64,000 bases of DNA. Source: Hymenobacter swuensis DY53. Its GTDB lineage: Bacteria > Bacteroidota > Bacteroidia > Cytophagales > Hymenobacteraceae. The notes beneath the pieces were generated by a model. It had not been told where the DNA came from, did no database searches, and saw only the letters and a program-made list of their open reading frames with translations. Location of the stretch: NCBI RefSeq assembly GCF_000576555.1, contig NZ_CP007145.1, forward strand, positions 3,928,501 to 3,992,500, given 5' to 3'. How positions within the stretch are numbered: the stretch's first letter is position 1; every line of letters starts with the position of its first letter. Made by a program: the position numbers and the translations under genes. Positions 45,470 to 53,320 of this stretch are shown here, piece after piece.

Positions 45470-46261
45470 ATGAAACACGCTTTCCGTCTGCTGCCGCTGG
45501 CTGCGCTGCTGAATATGGCCGCACTGGCCCCCACCGTGGCCCAAAAGCTCAAATACCCCAAAGCTCCGGCGGCGTCCGAAATCTACGACGCGGTGGAAAA
45601 GCCGGCTGTGCCGGTGGGTGGCGTAGAGGCTTACGCGCAGTATCTGGCCGATAAACAGCAATACCCCACGGCCGCCTTACAGGCCGGCGCGCAGGGCACC
45701 GTGACGGTGACGTTTGTGGTGGAGAAAACCGGAGCCATTTCCAACGTGACCGTGTCCCAGCCCGTAAATCCGGCCCTGGATGCCGAGGCCATCCGGCTCA
45801 TCAAAGGCGGACCGCGCTGGACGCCTGCCCAGCACCGAGGCGGCGTGGTACGGCAGCGGGCCACGGTACCCATCAGCTTTGAAATTCCTACTGAAAACGG
45901 CGCGGCAGCTACGGCCGGCACTCCGGCTCCGGCAGCGGGTGCCGCTACCACTCAGGTAGTGAAGCCCGACCAACCCGCCCGGCCCGTGGGCGGCACCGAC
46001 GCGTTTTTTGAGTGGATTCAGAAAAACCAGAAGTATCCGGCGCTGGCCCTCCAGCGCAAGGTGCAGGGCAAAGTGCTGATGGAATTCGTGGTGCAGAAAG
46101 ATGGCACCCTGACTGAAATAAAGCCCGTTCAACGCCTTGGCTCCGGCCTCGATGAGGAAGCCATCCGGCTGATTAAGGCCGCGCCGAAGTGGCAGCCCGC
46201 TACCTACCAAGGGCAACCCATGAAGCAAAAAATGGTATTGCCGGTTCTCTTCACGCTGTAG
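45470..46261 (+). CDS. Periplasmic protein with two TonB C-terminal domains
   Basis: 263 residues from the ATG at 45470. It has a cleavable signal peptide (MKHAFRLLPLAALLNMAALAPTVAQK), not the uncleaved anchor of TonB. Two TonB_C domains follow, at about residues 45-150 (YPTAALQAGAQGTVTVTFVV, DAEAIRLIKGGPRWTPA) and 170-263 (KYPALALQRKVQGKVLMEFV, DEEAIRLIKAAPKWQPA), joined by an Ala/Pro-rich linker. Without an inner-membrane anchor it cannot transmit ExbBD energy in the normal way. It may bind periplasmic parts of receptors or serve another role. Confidence 0.88.
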   Translation: MKHAFRLLPLAALLNMAALAPTVAQKLKYPKAPAASEIYDAVEKPAVPVGGVEAYAQYLADKQQYPTAALQAGAQGTVTVTFVVEKTGAISNVTVSQPVNPALDAEAIRLIKGGPRWTPAQHRGGVVRQRATVPISFEIPTENGAAATAGTPAPAAGAATTQVVKPDQPARPVGGTDAFFEWIQKNQKYPALALQRKVQGKVLMEFVVQKDGTLTEIKPVQRLGSGLDEEAIRLIKAAPKWQPATYQGQPMKQKMVLPVLFTL

Positions 46262-46358
46262 CACCAGTAAAATATTCTTCTGCTTTTTCCGTCAGCCTGA
46301 CTAACTGGGCTGAGTCTACCGGGCCTGGCTGCTTGCTGAACCCGTTTTCCTTCCCGCT

Positions 46359-47936
46359 ATGTTGTCGCCTCTGCCCCTGATTGCCGCTCCCCCGGTTGCT
46401 TTCGGAACTCCCCTACCCCTGCCCGCCAGCTTCTCCATCTGGCCCTACCAGACCCGCTTCCGGCAGGCCGCGCAGGCCATTGCCACCGGCATTTTCGACA
46501 GCCTCGACGAAGACCTGGACCCGTACGTGCTGCTGCTGGCCCTGCCCGCCGATGAGGAGGACCAGCCCGATTTCGACACGGCACCGGCTGCCATTTGCCT
46601 GGAGCCCATAGACTGTGGCCTTGAGGGTCTGGCTTTCGGGGAGGCCCGTTCTCGTGGCCGCTACTACCAATATCTGCATCCCTGGAACGCTCCGGAAGGA
46701 GAGCTGATACCGGAAGAAATAGTACAGCGCAAACGGGTAGCAATAGGTTTGCGCCAGGCAGTGCAGGAAATACTGGAAGATCTGACCAGCAGCGGCAAAT
46801 TTCAGTATTACGCCGGCGCACCAGTCCGGATTCAGTCGCACTTTGTGGTACCGGTGCTGCGGCTCAACCGCAAAGTAGTGCAGGCGTATCCCACGCTCCA
46901 GAAAAACCGCTACTACACCGACGGCCGCCTGCTTTCCCACTCCCTGCTGATGTCGGCCGTACTTCGGTTTCATGAGGAGTGCTTCAAGTCGCTCACGGAG
47001 CCTGAGCCGGGTTCCGGGCTGCTGGTGCGCCCCCGTGAAACCGACGAAATCGTGCGCTCGGCCGGTAAGCTGTTCATGGATACGCCGGCCCAGGACCTGG
47101 GCATGAACCCGTCGGCGACCAAGCTGTTTGCCACCTGCAATACTATTTCCTCGCTGCGCTATGAGGGTGAGGAAGGCGTGGGCAAGCTGCTGCTGGCCCG
47201 GCGCGGCCACCCCAACCTCTCGGAGGTATTCGCCCTTACCTGCCCCACCCCCCTCACCGATTACCGGGCGGTGCGCAAACTGCTGGAAATGACGACGCAG
47301 GATGTGAGCCTGTTGGCCGACGGCGAGAATGTGTACGCCTTGGGTCGGCAGGTGGGCCAATACGATGCCACGCGGGAGGATTTGTTTGTCATCAACTTCG
47401 TGACGCACTATGCCTGGGAATTTCAGCACGGCGGGCAGGTGCTTATGCGCGCCCACTATGGCCTGCCCAGCCTGCCGCGTACCCGCCTCAACCGCGCCCG
47501 TTTCCGCCGCGACCTAAAACGCACGTTCCAGCTCACTGACAGTGCCAAGGTAGAGCGCCTTTGGGATGTGGTAGTAGAAGCCAGCCGCCAGAAGCACGGC
47601 ACCCTGCTGGTCATCACCACCGAAGCCCTGGCCGAAGCCGACCGCCTCAAGCTGCAATGCACGCTTATTGAGCCGGTACCCCTCACCCCGCTCATCACTC
47701 GTCTCGTCACTGCCATCGACGGCGCCGTGCTACTCGACCCGGAAAGCTACTGCTACTCTATTGGCGTCATTCTGGACGGGAAGGCCTCCGGCCACGGTAC
47801 CAGCACCCGCGGGGCCCGCTATAACTCCGCCATCCGCTACGTGGATAGCTCACCTTATCCTTGTCTGGCCATCGTGGTCAGTGAAGACGGACTGGTGGAC
47901 GTCATCACCAAGGAAAGCCTGCGGGAGGAGAACTAG
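46359..47936 (+). CDS. DACNV-type protein with diadenylate cyclase-like domain
   Basis: 525 residues. The C-terminal 120 residues resemble a DAC/DisA_N domain: the HGTLLVITTEAL strand, the DGA motif at residues 454-456 (AIDGAVLLD), and a segment ARYNSAIRY (487-489 RYN) where canonical cyclases have RHR. The large N-terminal region (about 1-390) matches in style the 'DACNV' putative sensor modules described for Bacteroidota cyclases; I recognise the arrangement but not its ligand. If active, it makes c-di-AMP from two ATP. No membrane segments or signal. It is 98 bases after a TonB_C protein and is followed by a convergent gene. Confidence 0.8.
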   Translation: MLSPLPLIAAPPVAFGTPLPLPASFSIWPYQTRFRQAAQAIATGIFDSLDEDLDPYVLLLALPADEEDQPDFDTAPAAICLEPIDCGLEGLAFGEARSRGRYYQYLHPWNAPEGELIPEEIVQRKRVAIGLRQAVQEILEDLTSSGKFQYYAGAPVRIQSHFVVPVLRLNRKVVQAYPTLQKNRYYTDGRLLSHSLLMSAVLRFHEECFKSLTEPEPGSGLLVRPRETDEIVRSAGKLFMDTPAQDLGMNPSATKLFATCNTISSLRYEGEEGVGKLLLARRGHPNLSEVFALTCPTPLTDYRAVRKLLEMTTQDVSLLADGENVYALGRQVGQYDATREDLFVINFVTHYAWEFQHGGQVLMRAHYGLPSLPRTRLNRARFRRDLKRTFQLTDSAKVERLWDVVVEASRQKHGTLLVITTEALAEADRLKLQCTLIEPVPLTPLITRLVTAIDGAVLLDPESYCYSIGVILDGKASGHGTSTRGARYNSAIRYVDSSPYPCLAIVVSEDGLVDVITKESLREEN

Positions 47937-47943
47937 GCGGCAG

Positions 47944-48471
47944 CTACCCCGCCTGGGCCAGCTTTTTCAACTGCTTCAGCTCCGCTCGTTTCACGTCCTT
48001 AAGCTCCTGGCCCCGGTTGCAGAGGCTAGTGGCAAAATACGGGGGGATGGGCGTGGCCGGACCACCATACGGGGAGGCCTTCTCGCTGATCTGAAAACCA
48101 TACAAAAGGTACTCAGCCCCTGCCTTGAACTCCCGGCCGCACGAGGCACTCTGCGTTGCCGACGACACCAGCACAGTGTCCTCGGTAGTTAGGCCCTTAT
48201 ACTTCCGTGACACGGTAAACGTATAACGAAACGATTCCTTTCGCACCATTTGGGTACGCTGCTCCAGGGGCCCCGTATCCGAAACCTGTAGGGTATCAGT
48301 AGTTACCACGGTTTCTACGGCAACCACCCGTCCCACAAACACCAGCGCGTCGCGCTGATAAGCAGTTGCAATCTGTTGTTTCTCGGAGCCGCTGCCACCA
48401 ACGCAGGAACACGCTAGTGCTACGGATGAGTGGAGAAACAGGAACATGGCAATAAGAAGGGCAGGTCTCAT
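47944..48471 (-). CDS. TIMP/NTR-like exported protein
   Basis: 175 residues from the ATG at 48471. A signal peptide ends LALACSC-like: predicted cleavage after ALA puts Cys at mature position 1 (CSCVGG). A Cys-x-Cys N-terminus is the hallmark of the tissue-inhibitor-of-metalloproteinase family, in which the free amino group of Cys1 binds the zinc. Strands typical of the NTR fold follow (FVGRVVAVETVVTT, FRYTFTVSRKYKGL, ACxREF-like ASCGREFKAGAEYLLYG). The fold assignment is moderate; the target is unknown. Confidence 0.8.
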   Translation of the reverse strand: MRPALLIAMFLFLHSSVALACSCVGGSGSEKQQIATAYQRDALVFVGRVVAVETVVTTDTLQVSDTGPLEQRTQMVRKESFRYTFTVSRKYKGLTTEDTVLVSSATQSASCGREFKAGAEYLLYGFQISEKASPYGGPATPIPPYFATSLCNRGQELKDVKRAELKQLKKLAQAG

Positions 48472-48506
48472 ACAGATTAGGAAGCTGGTTCTTACTAGCA
48501 GATGCC

Positions 48507-48537
48507 AGGCCCATTCATATTCCATATGAATGGGCCT
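48507..48537 (+). repeat. Perfect hairpin with T-run upstream of TIMP-like gene
   Basis: AGGCCCATTCATAT and ATATGAATGGGCCT surround a 3-base loop, followed by TATTTTTTCC on the plus strand. It has terminator form in plus direction, yet the nearest plus-strand gene ends 570 bases earlier with a minus-strand gene in between. It could also stop minus-strand transcription from 48637 (A-run on the other side). Confidence 0.85.
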
Positions 48538-48636
48538 TATTTTTTCCTGTCAAACAGAAGTATCTTGGGTCAGCTCCCGATTCTACTAAGGCACCGGTTA
48601 GTGGGCATCCCCTTGTAGTGTCCTCCCAACTACCCT

Positions 48637-49134
48637 TTACTTCTTCGCCCGGAACGACCACGTAATCCGGAACACGGCCACCACGTCGCCGGCGGCATCA
48701 GTACCGGTGCTGGTGCAGACGACGGTGCGGCCTTCCCCGGTGGTGCGGCTTTCGGCAATGGCTTGGCCAATAGCAGCTCCATCAGTGCTGGTGAAGCGGA
48801 TAAGGCCCACGGCTTTCTTCGAGAAATCAGCCTCCAGCCCTACCACCAGCATAGATACCGGCGAACCGGCCTGCACATGCATCATGCTCAGCAGGCCGCT
48901 GGCCATTTCGGCCGCCATACTCAGGCAGGCAAAGTAGATGCTACGGAACGGGTTCTGGGTAAGGTATTTGTACGGCACCGTCACGGTGGCCCGTTCGGCT
49001 GTCAGCTCCGCAATGCGCAGCCCGGCCAGGTAGGCCATCGGCAGCCGCCGGAGCATGAACAGTTTTAGTTTAAGCGGATTGCTGATGTCGCGGCGGAATT
49101 TCTCCAGGCGGACGGTATCGGAGGTACTAGTCAT
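48637..49134 (-). CDS. DUF4442 hotdog-fold protein, possible thioesterase
   Basis: 165 residues. DUF4442 is a hotdog-fold family related to acyl-CoA thioesterases. Visible landmarks: NPLKLKLFMLRRLPMAYLAGL, VTVPYKYLTQNPFRSIYFAC (the helix start), AAEMASGLLSMMHVQAG and the C-terminal strand VVAVFRITWSFRAKK. Length is typical for the family. Substrate unknown. It is 144 bases upstream of the DUF3857 gene end on the same strand, with a terminator between them. Confidence 0.88.
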   Translation of the reverse strand: MTSTSDTVRLEKFRRDISNPLKLKLFMLRRLPMAYLAGLRIAELTAERATVTVPYKYLTQNPFRSIYFACLSMAAEMASGLLSMMHVQAGSPVSMLVVGLEADFSKKAVGLIRFTSTDGAAIGQAIAESRTTGEGRTVVCTSTGTDAAGDVVAVFRITWSFRAKK

Positions 49135-49227
49135 GGCAACGTGGGTTGGGCGGTTGCAATGAACGAAAAATACTCGGCATGCTGAGTATCTCCTTTTGGT
49201 TTGGGCTGCTTTATAGAAACCCCAAAG

Positions 49228-49257
49228 GCCCCATCCTGTGCCAGGAATGGGGCCTCT
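49228..49257 (-). terminator. Terminator between DUF3857 and DUF4442 genes
   Basis: AGGCCCCATTC and GATGGGGCCT form a stem around a 9-base loop, with TTTGGGG after it on the minus strand. It likely ends the 49279-56609 operon. Confidence 0.7.
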
Positions 49258-49278
49258 TATTCCGTTCAGGGTATACGA

Positions 49279-51258
49279 TTACCCTTTCTTTTCCAGCACC
49301 AGTACCACTTTATTGAAGTTGGCGGCGGCGTTTACTACTCCCCGAAAAGCCTCAAAATCGGCTTTGGGCCAGCGGATCTGGCGGTAATACTCCCGGATGG
49401 TAACCGTGACTTTCTGGCCCTGCTGCTCGTAGCTGGATTTGAACAGGTACTCCGGGCCGGCGGCCGTGGGGCCGGCCTGCACATCGAAGTTCAGATCCTG
49501 CAGATTGCGCACCTGGTAGCCAGCCGGCACCTCGAAGGTGATGGTGCGGTTGTAGCGGCGGTTGAAGTCATTCTCCACGTCAAACTGCCGTTCATCAGCC
49601 TGGTACAGCTCCGATTGTGGCCCCAGCAGCGTACCGACCTTGAATAGGTACTTCGGTCCTGCCCGGTCCAGTAGCGCCACCGACTCGACGGTGGCATCAA
49701 TCAGGAAGGGCTTTTCTAACGGGTTCAGGCCGGTTTCGCCGTTGGTAGATTCCAGCTTCTGAAAAGCAGCATCGGGCACGTTGCTCTTGATGACGCCCTG
49801 CAATACTTCGGGCCGCTTATCTTCCGGAATCTGCGCGAAGAAGGGCTGAATCTGTTGGGCATGGTAGCCCCCCAGCGTTTCCCGGATGGTCACGGTGCTT
49901 TTATCGAGGTTGGGGGCAAACTGCACAGCTATGTTCAGGTCGCTGGGGCTTTGGTCGGCGGTGAGAGTCGGGATTTCGCCGATTTTGCCCACGGCCGTTT
50001 CCGTGCTGCCCAGCTGCACGCGGCGCACAAACAGGCCTTTGTTCGCCGTCCATTCAGCCGGAATCAGAGGCAGGCGGTAGTCGGGGCGGCCGGGAGCCAG
50101 CCACTGCTTGGTGCTCGGGAAATAGAAAACCGGGTGGTCGAGGTAGTTCCAGGTGTCGAAGGTATCGTCGAAGGGGGCCTCGCTCCGGTCGTTGGTCAGT
50201 ACCAGCTCGTGGGCAATGTTGAGCCGGTTCATGAGGGCGGCAAACAAACGGGCAAACCCCGTTTCGGAGGCGGAACGGTCGGTCACCACGCGCGTGAGGT
50301 TTGCCTCGCTGCCGTCTTCGATCAGCCGGAAATTGGTTTTGAGGTAGTTTTCCAGTACCGGCAACGGCTGGGTGGCGGGCAGGTTCATCTGCTTGAGCAG
50401 CTTGTCCACTGCTTTCAGCTCGTCCTTATTCCAGTTATACACGCGGTTATAGAGGAACTGGCTGGCATCGGCCCAGGTAAAAAGCCGGGTGCGGCCCCGG
50501 GCGGAGCTGTAGGCAAATTTGTATTCCAGCCGCTGGCGTTGGGCCTGGGCATTGGCAAAACCTTCTTCCCGCAGGGCCGGCACATCGCGCAGCGTAAGGC
50601 GGCTGACGCGCTTCTCGTTCAGCACCGTGTCGCGCAGCAGGCCGCCGGGGTAGCGGCGCACTTCAAACGTGAGGGCCTCGGGCGTAATCAGCTCCACCTG
50701 AATTTCGCGGGTGAGTACTTCGCTTTGTAGGTAGATGCGGCCGAAGTAGCTGGGAGCCCTCTCCCGTGTGAAGAGGTATTCAATTTCACTGCCTTTCTCC
50801 ACGCCTTCTACGGCAAACACCTTGTAGCCCCGGCTGCCGTCCTCGTCTTTCAGCTCCTTCATGTTGCCTTCCGCCACATCCACAATTTCCCCCCGAGGGC
50901 TGATGGTGCGGGCTTTCAACGACAGGATGCGGCCGCCATCCTGCACGGGCAGGTAGATTTTGTTGAAACGCTCAATGCCATCAGACGTGTTTACGCGCAC
51001 GATGCGGTGGTCTACTGAGTACAGCTTGAGTTCCCGACGCGCATCCACGGCAAATTCCTCTGCCCGGAAATCATGCAGTACCACGGCGGGTTGTTTGCTC
51101 TCGGCGGCGGTAATGGTGAGGGGTTTGCGTTTCGCCTCCCAGGTGTAGGCGGCGTAGGTAATGGCCGCCGGGGCAGTTTGGGCCTGCACAGTGGCGGGCA
51201 GCCACAGCAGCAACCCGGCCAGTAGCAACGGGGTGTAGCGTTTGAATAGCGTTATCAC
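49279..51258 (-). CDS. DUF3857 protein with inactive transglutaminase domain
   Basis: 659 residues from a GTG at 51258. Signal peptide (LLLAGLLLWLPATVQAQ). The N-terminal DUF3857 domain spans about residues 60-260 (TSDGIERFNKIYLPVQDGGR, EIEYLFTRERAPSYFG). A transglutaminase-like region spans about 290-440. By gapless alignment with the active paralogue next to it (RYGDCKDMANLL against RSASETGFARLF), the catalytic Cys is replaced by Glu, and the region of the catalytic Asp (VFLDATSKYTP against WLAPGRPDYRLP) is also lost. It is therefore probably a structural or binding protein. Last gene of the operon. Confidence 0.88.
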   Translation of the reverse strand: MITLFKRYTPLLLAGLLLWLPATVQAQTAPAAITYAAYTWEAKRKPLTITAAESKQPAVVLHDFRAEEFAVDARRELKLYSVDHRIVRVNTSDGIERFNKIYLPVQDGGRILSLKARTISPRGEIVDVAEGNMKELKDEDGSRGYKVFAVEGVEKGSEIEYLFTRERAPSYFGRIYLQSEVLTREIQVELITPEALTFEVRRYPGGLLRDTVLNEKRVSRLTLRDVPALREEGFANAQAQRQRLEYKFAYSSARGRTRLFTWADASQFLYNRVYNWNKDELKAVDKLLKQMNLPATQPLPVLENYLKTNFRLIEDGSEANLTRVVTDRSASETGFARLFAALMNRLNIAHELVLTNDRSEAPFDDTFDTWNYLDHPVFYFPSTKQWLAPGRPDYRLPLIPAEWTANKGLFVRRVQLGSTETAVGKIGEIPTLTADQSPSDLNIAVQFAPNLDKSTVTIRETLGGYHAQQIQPFFAQIPEDKRPEVLQGVIKSNVPDAAFQKLESTNGETGLNPLEKPFLIDATVESVALLDRAGPKYLFKVGTLLGPQSELYQADERQFDVENDFNRRYNRTITFEVPAGYQVRNLQDLNFDVQAGPTAAGPEYLFKSSYEQQGQKVTVTIREYYRQIRWPKADFEAFRGVVNAAANFNKVVLVLEKKG

Positions 51259-51355
51259 GGAGAAAGAAGGAAATACAAGCCAGAAGAAAACCGGGCGGAG
51301 CTAAACCGCAAACGACCTGAAAGCGCAGGACCGCCCCGGCGTGAAATACGCGGCG

Positions 51356-53320
51356 CTACGCTTTTTTGCGCTTGAGAATAATGGCGTCACGGTACGCCGC
51401 ATTGAGCTTATCTACCACGGTGTTCCATTGGCCGAACTGGGCGGGTTCCAGCATCAGGTAGTTCACGAACACCTCCTTCTCTTGGATGATTTTAGTGCCT
51501 TTCCGCTCGTAACGAATGGAAAAGCCCAGCATCTGGTCCTGGCCGGTGGTGTTGGCAGGCAGGTAGGTTACCTCGTACCCGGCCGGCACCTCAAACTCGG
51601 TGCGGGTGCGGGTGGTATGGAAGTAGTCGTTGGTGCGGGCCAGGGTACGCTTGGCGGGGTCGAGACGGTCGGCGGCGTACCGCTGGTCGAGGTTGAGGTT
51701 TACGTACACTTCGTCATCGAGACGCTGCACATAATCCTGCAAGCGGTACTCGTAGTCCACTACCAGCGGCTGGTCGCGGGTGTCGAGGTCGTGGACCGCG
51801 TACTTGTCCACAAAGAACTTGTTGTTGCCACGCTCCACCAGGCTTTTCACCAGTTTGGCTTCATCGGTAGGGTTGAGGCCGTCGAGGGCGTAGGAGTGGC
51901 GCACTTTGGCGTAACCATTGAGGGCCAAGCGGCCCGTGCCGCGCAACCCGGTAGTACCATCAAGCACCACGACCGAGCTGTCAACGGTGCGGCTGCGCTG
52001 GCGCTCCATCACGGGCACGCTCACCACCTTGCAGTTCTTGCCATCCAGCGCCAACAGCGCATCCTTGCCCTGAATCATCCAGGAAGGCATGCCATAGGGC
52101 GTGTATTTGCTGGTGGCATCCAGAAACACGTACTCGCCGGGGCGGGGCTCATAGGTGGTAATCATGTGGTTATCCACACCGGGCGTGGCCAGGTCAGCGT
52201 AATGGTAGGGCAGGTCACGGGTGCCAATCCAGGTGCGGTACGATTTTACGCCGGCCATGCGCAGCATTTCGTGCAGCAGATTGGCCATGTCCTTACAGTC
52301 GCCGTAGCGGCTGGCGTACACGCGGCCGGCGTCGTGCGGGATAAAGCCGCGCAGGCCGTTTTCAAAGGCAATGTAGCGGACGTGGTCCTGCACCCAGTAG
52401 TAGATGCGGGCTACCTTCTCGGGCTCAGTGCGGGCACTTACCGTCAGCGAATCCACCACCCGGCGCAACGCGGGACTTTCCTGCTTATCGAGGCCGGTCA
52501 CAAAGCCCGAATACAGGCTGTAGAGTTCGGGTACTCCCCCCAACAGCTTCCGCGTTTGACCGTTCACCTGGGCTTCTTCCACGAAGAACACTAGGTGCGG
52601 CACGTAGTAGCTTGACTCCGGGCCATCGGCTTCCCGTTTGGCGGCGGGCAGGTTATCAGCCACCCAGCGGTAGATGACGTTGCTTCCCTTTTCCTGGCGG
52701 GTGTACGTGACTTTCCCAGTCGGAATATTGAACTGCTTGGTATTGAGGCGCACGGTACGCGGGGCCGTTATGACCAACTCAGCATGTTGCACGGGTACGT
52801 AGCTGGCGAAGTAGAACGGGTTCAAAAAGCGGGCATCGGGGTGGCGCACCGTATAGTCGCACACGGTGCGTACGCCGGGCGCCACGGCCGGATAGGAAAA
52901 GCTCACCACCCGGGCATCATCGAAGAAAATACCCGGCCGGATTTCAAATTTATCCTTGAATTCCGTCACCTTCAGCGCCTTATAGTCGTTGGTGGCAGGC
53001 AACAGGGTGCGGGCCTCAATTTTCTGAAGGCGGTTGAAGTGGGAGCTGTACACCTGGTCCGGAGCGTACATATCCGACTGCCCGGCCAGGTGCAGCATAT
53101 CGTAGTGGTGCCGGGCCACTACCTGCACCGAGTCGCCTTTCAACTCTACCGTCAGTTCCTGGCGGTAATCGAGGTACACGGCCTTCTCGGCGGGATATTG
53201 CTGCTTGAGCTGCATGAACTGCTGCACCGGCTGCTGCGCCCGGGCCTGCTGGCTTATTCCTAATAGCAGTAACCACAGCCCCAGAGCCCACTGCCCCGAG
53301 TTAACGCGTTTCGTAGACAT
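51356..53320 (-). CDS. DUF3857 protein with transglutaminase domain
   Basis: 654 residues from the ATG at 53320. Signal peptide (MSTKRVNSGQWALGLWLLLL, ending QQARAQQ). The DUF3857 domain is followed by a transglutaminase-like core with a full triad: Cys in RYGDCKDM (about residue 340), His in VDNHMITTY and Asp in VFLDATSKY. A C-terminal beta-rich DUF3858-like domain ends the protein. Likely periplasmic or surface-exposed. Its start overlaps the end of the upstream MORN gene by 20 bases, so the two are translationally coupled. Substrate unknown. The longer open frame back to 53470 is an overlap artefact. Confidence 0.9.
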   Translation of the reverse strand: MSTKRVNSGQWALGLWLLLLGISQQARAQQPVQQFMQLKQQYPAEKAVYLDYRQELTVELKGDSVQVVARHHYDMLHLAGQSDMYAPDQVYSSHFNRLQKIEARTLLPATNDYKALKVTEFKDKFEIRPGIFFDDARVVSFSYPAVAPGVRTVCDYTVRHPDARFLNPFYFASYVPVQHAELVITAPRTVRLNTKQFNIPTGKVTYTRQEKGSNVIYRWVADNLPAAKREADGPESSYYVPHLVFFVEEAQVNGQTRKLLGGVPELYSLYSGFVTGLDKQESPALRRVVDSLTVSARTEPEKVARIYYWVQDHVRYIAFENGLRGFIPHDAGRVYASRYGDCKDMANLLHEMLRMAGVKSYRTWIGTRDLPYHYADLATPGVDNHMITTYEPRPGEYVFLDATSKYTPYGMPSWMIQGKDALLALDGKNCKVVSVPVMERQRSRTVDSSVVVLDGTTGLRGTGRLALNGYAKVRHSYALDGLNPTDEAKLVKSLVERGNNKFFVDKYAVHDLDTRDQPLVVDYEYRLQDYVQRLDDEVYVNLNLDQRYAADRLDPAKRTLARTNDYFHTTRTRTEFEVPAGYEVTYLPANTTGQDQMLGFSIRYERKGTKIIQEKEVFVNYLMLEPAQFGQWNTVVDKLNAAYRDAIILKRKKA

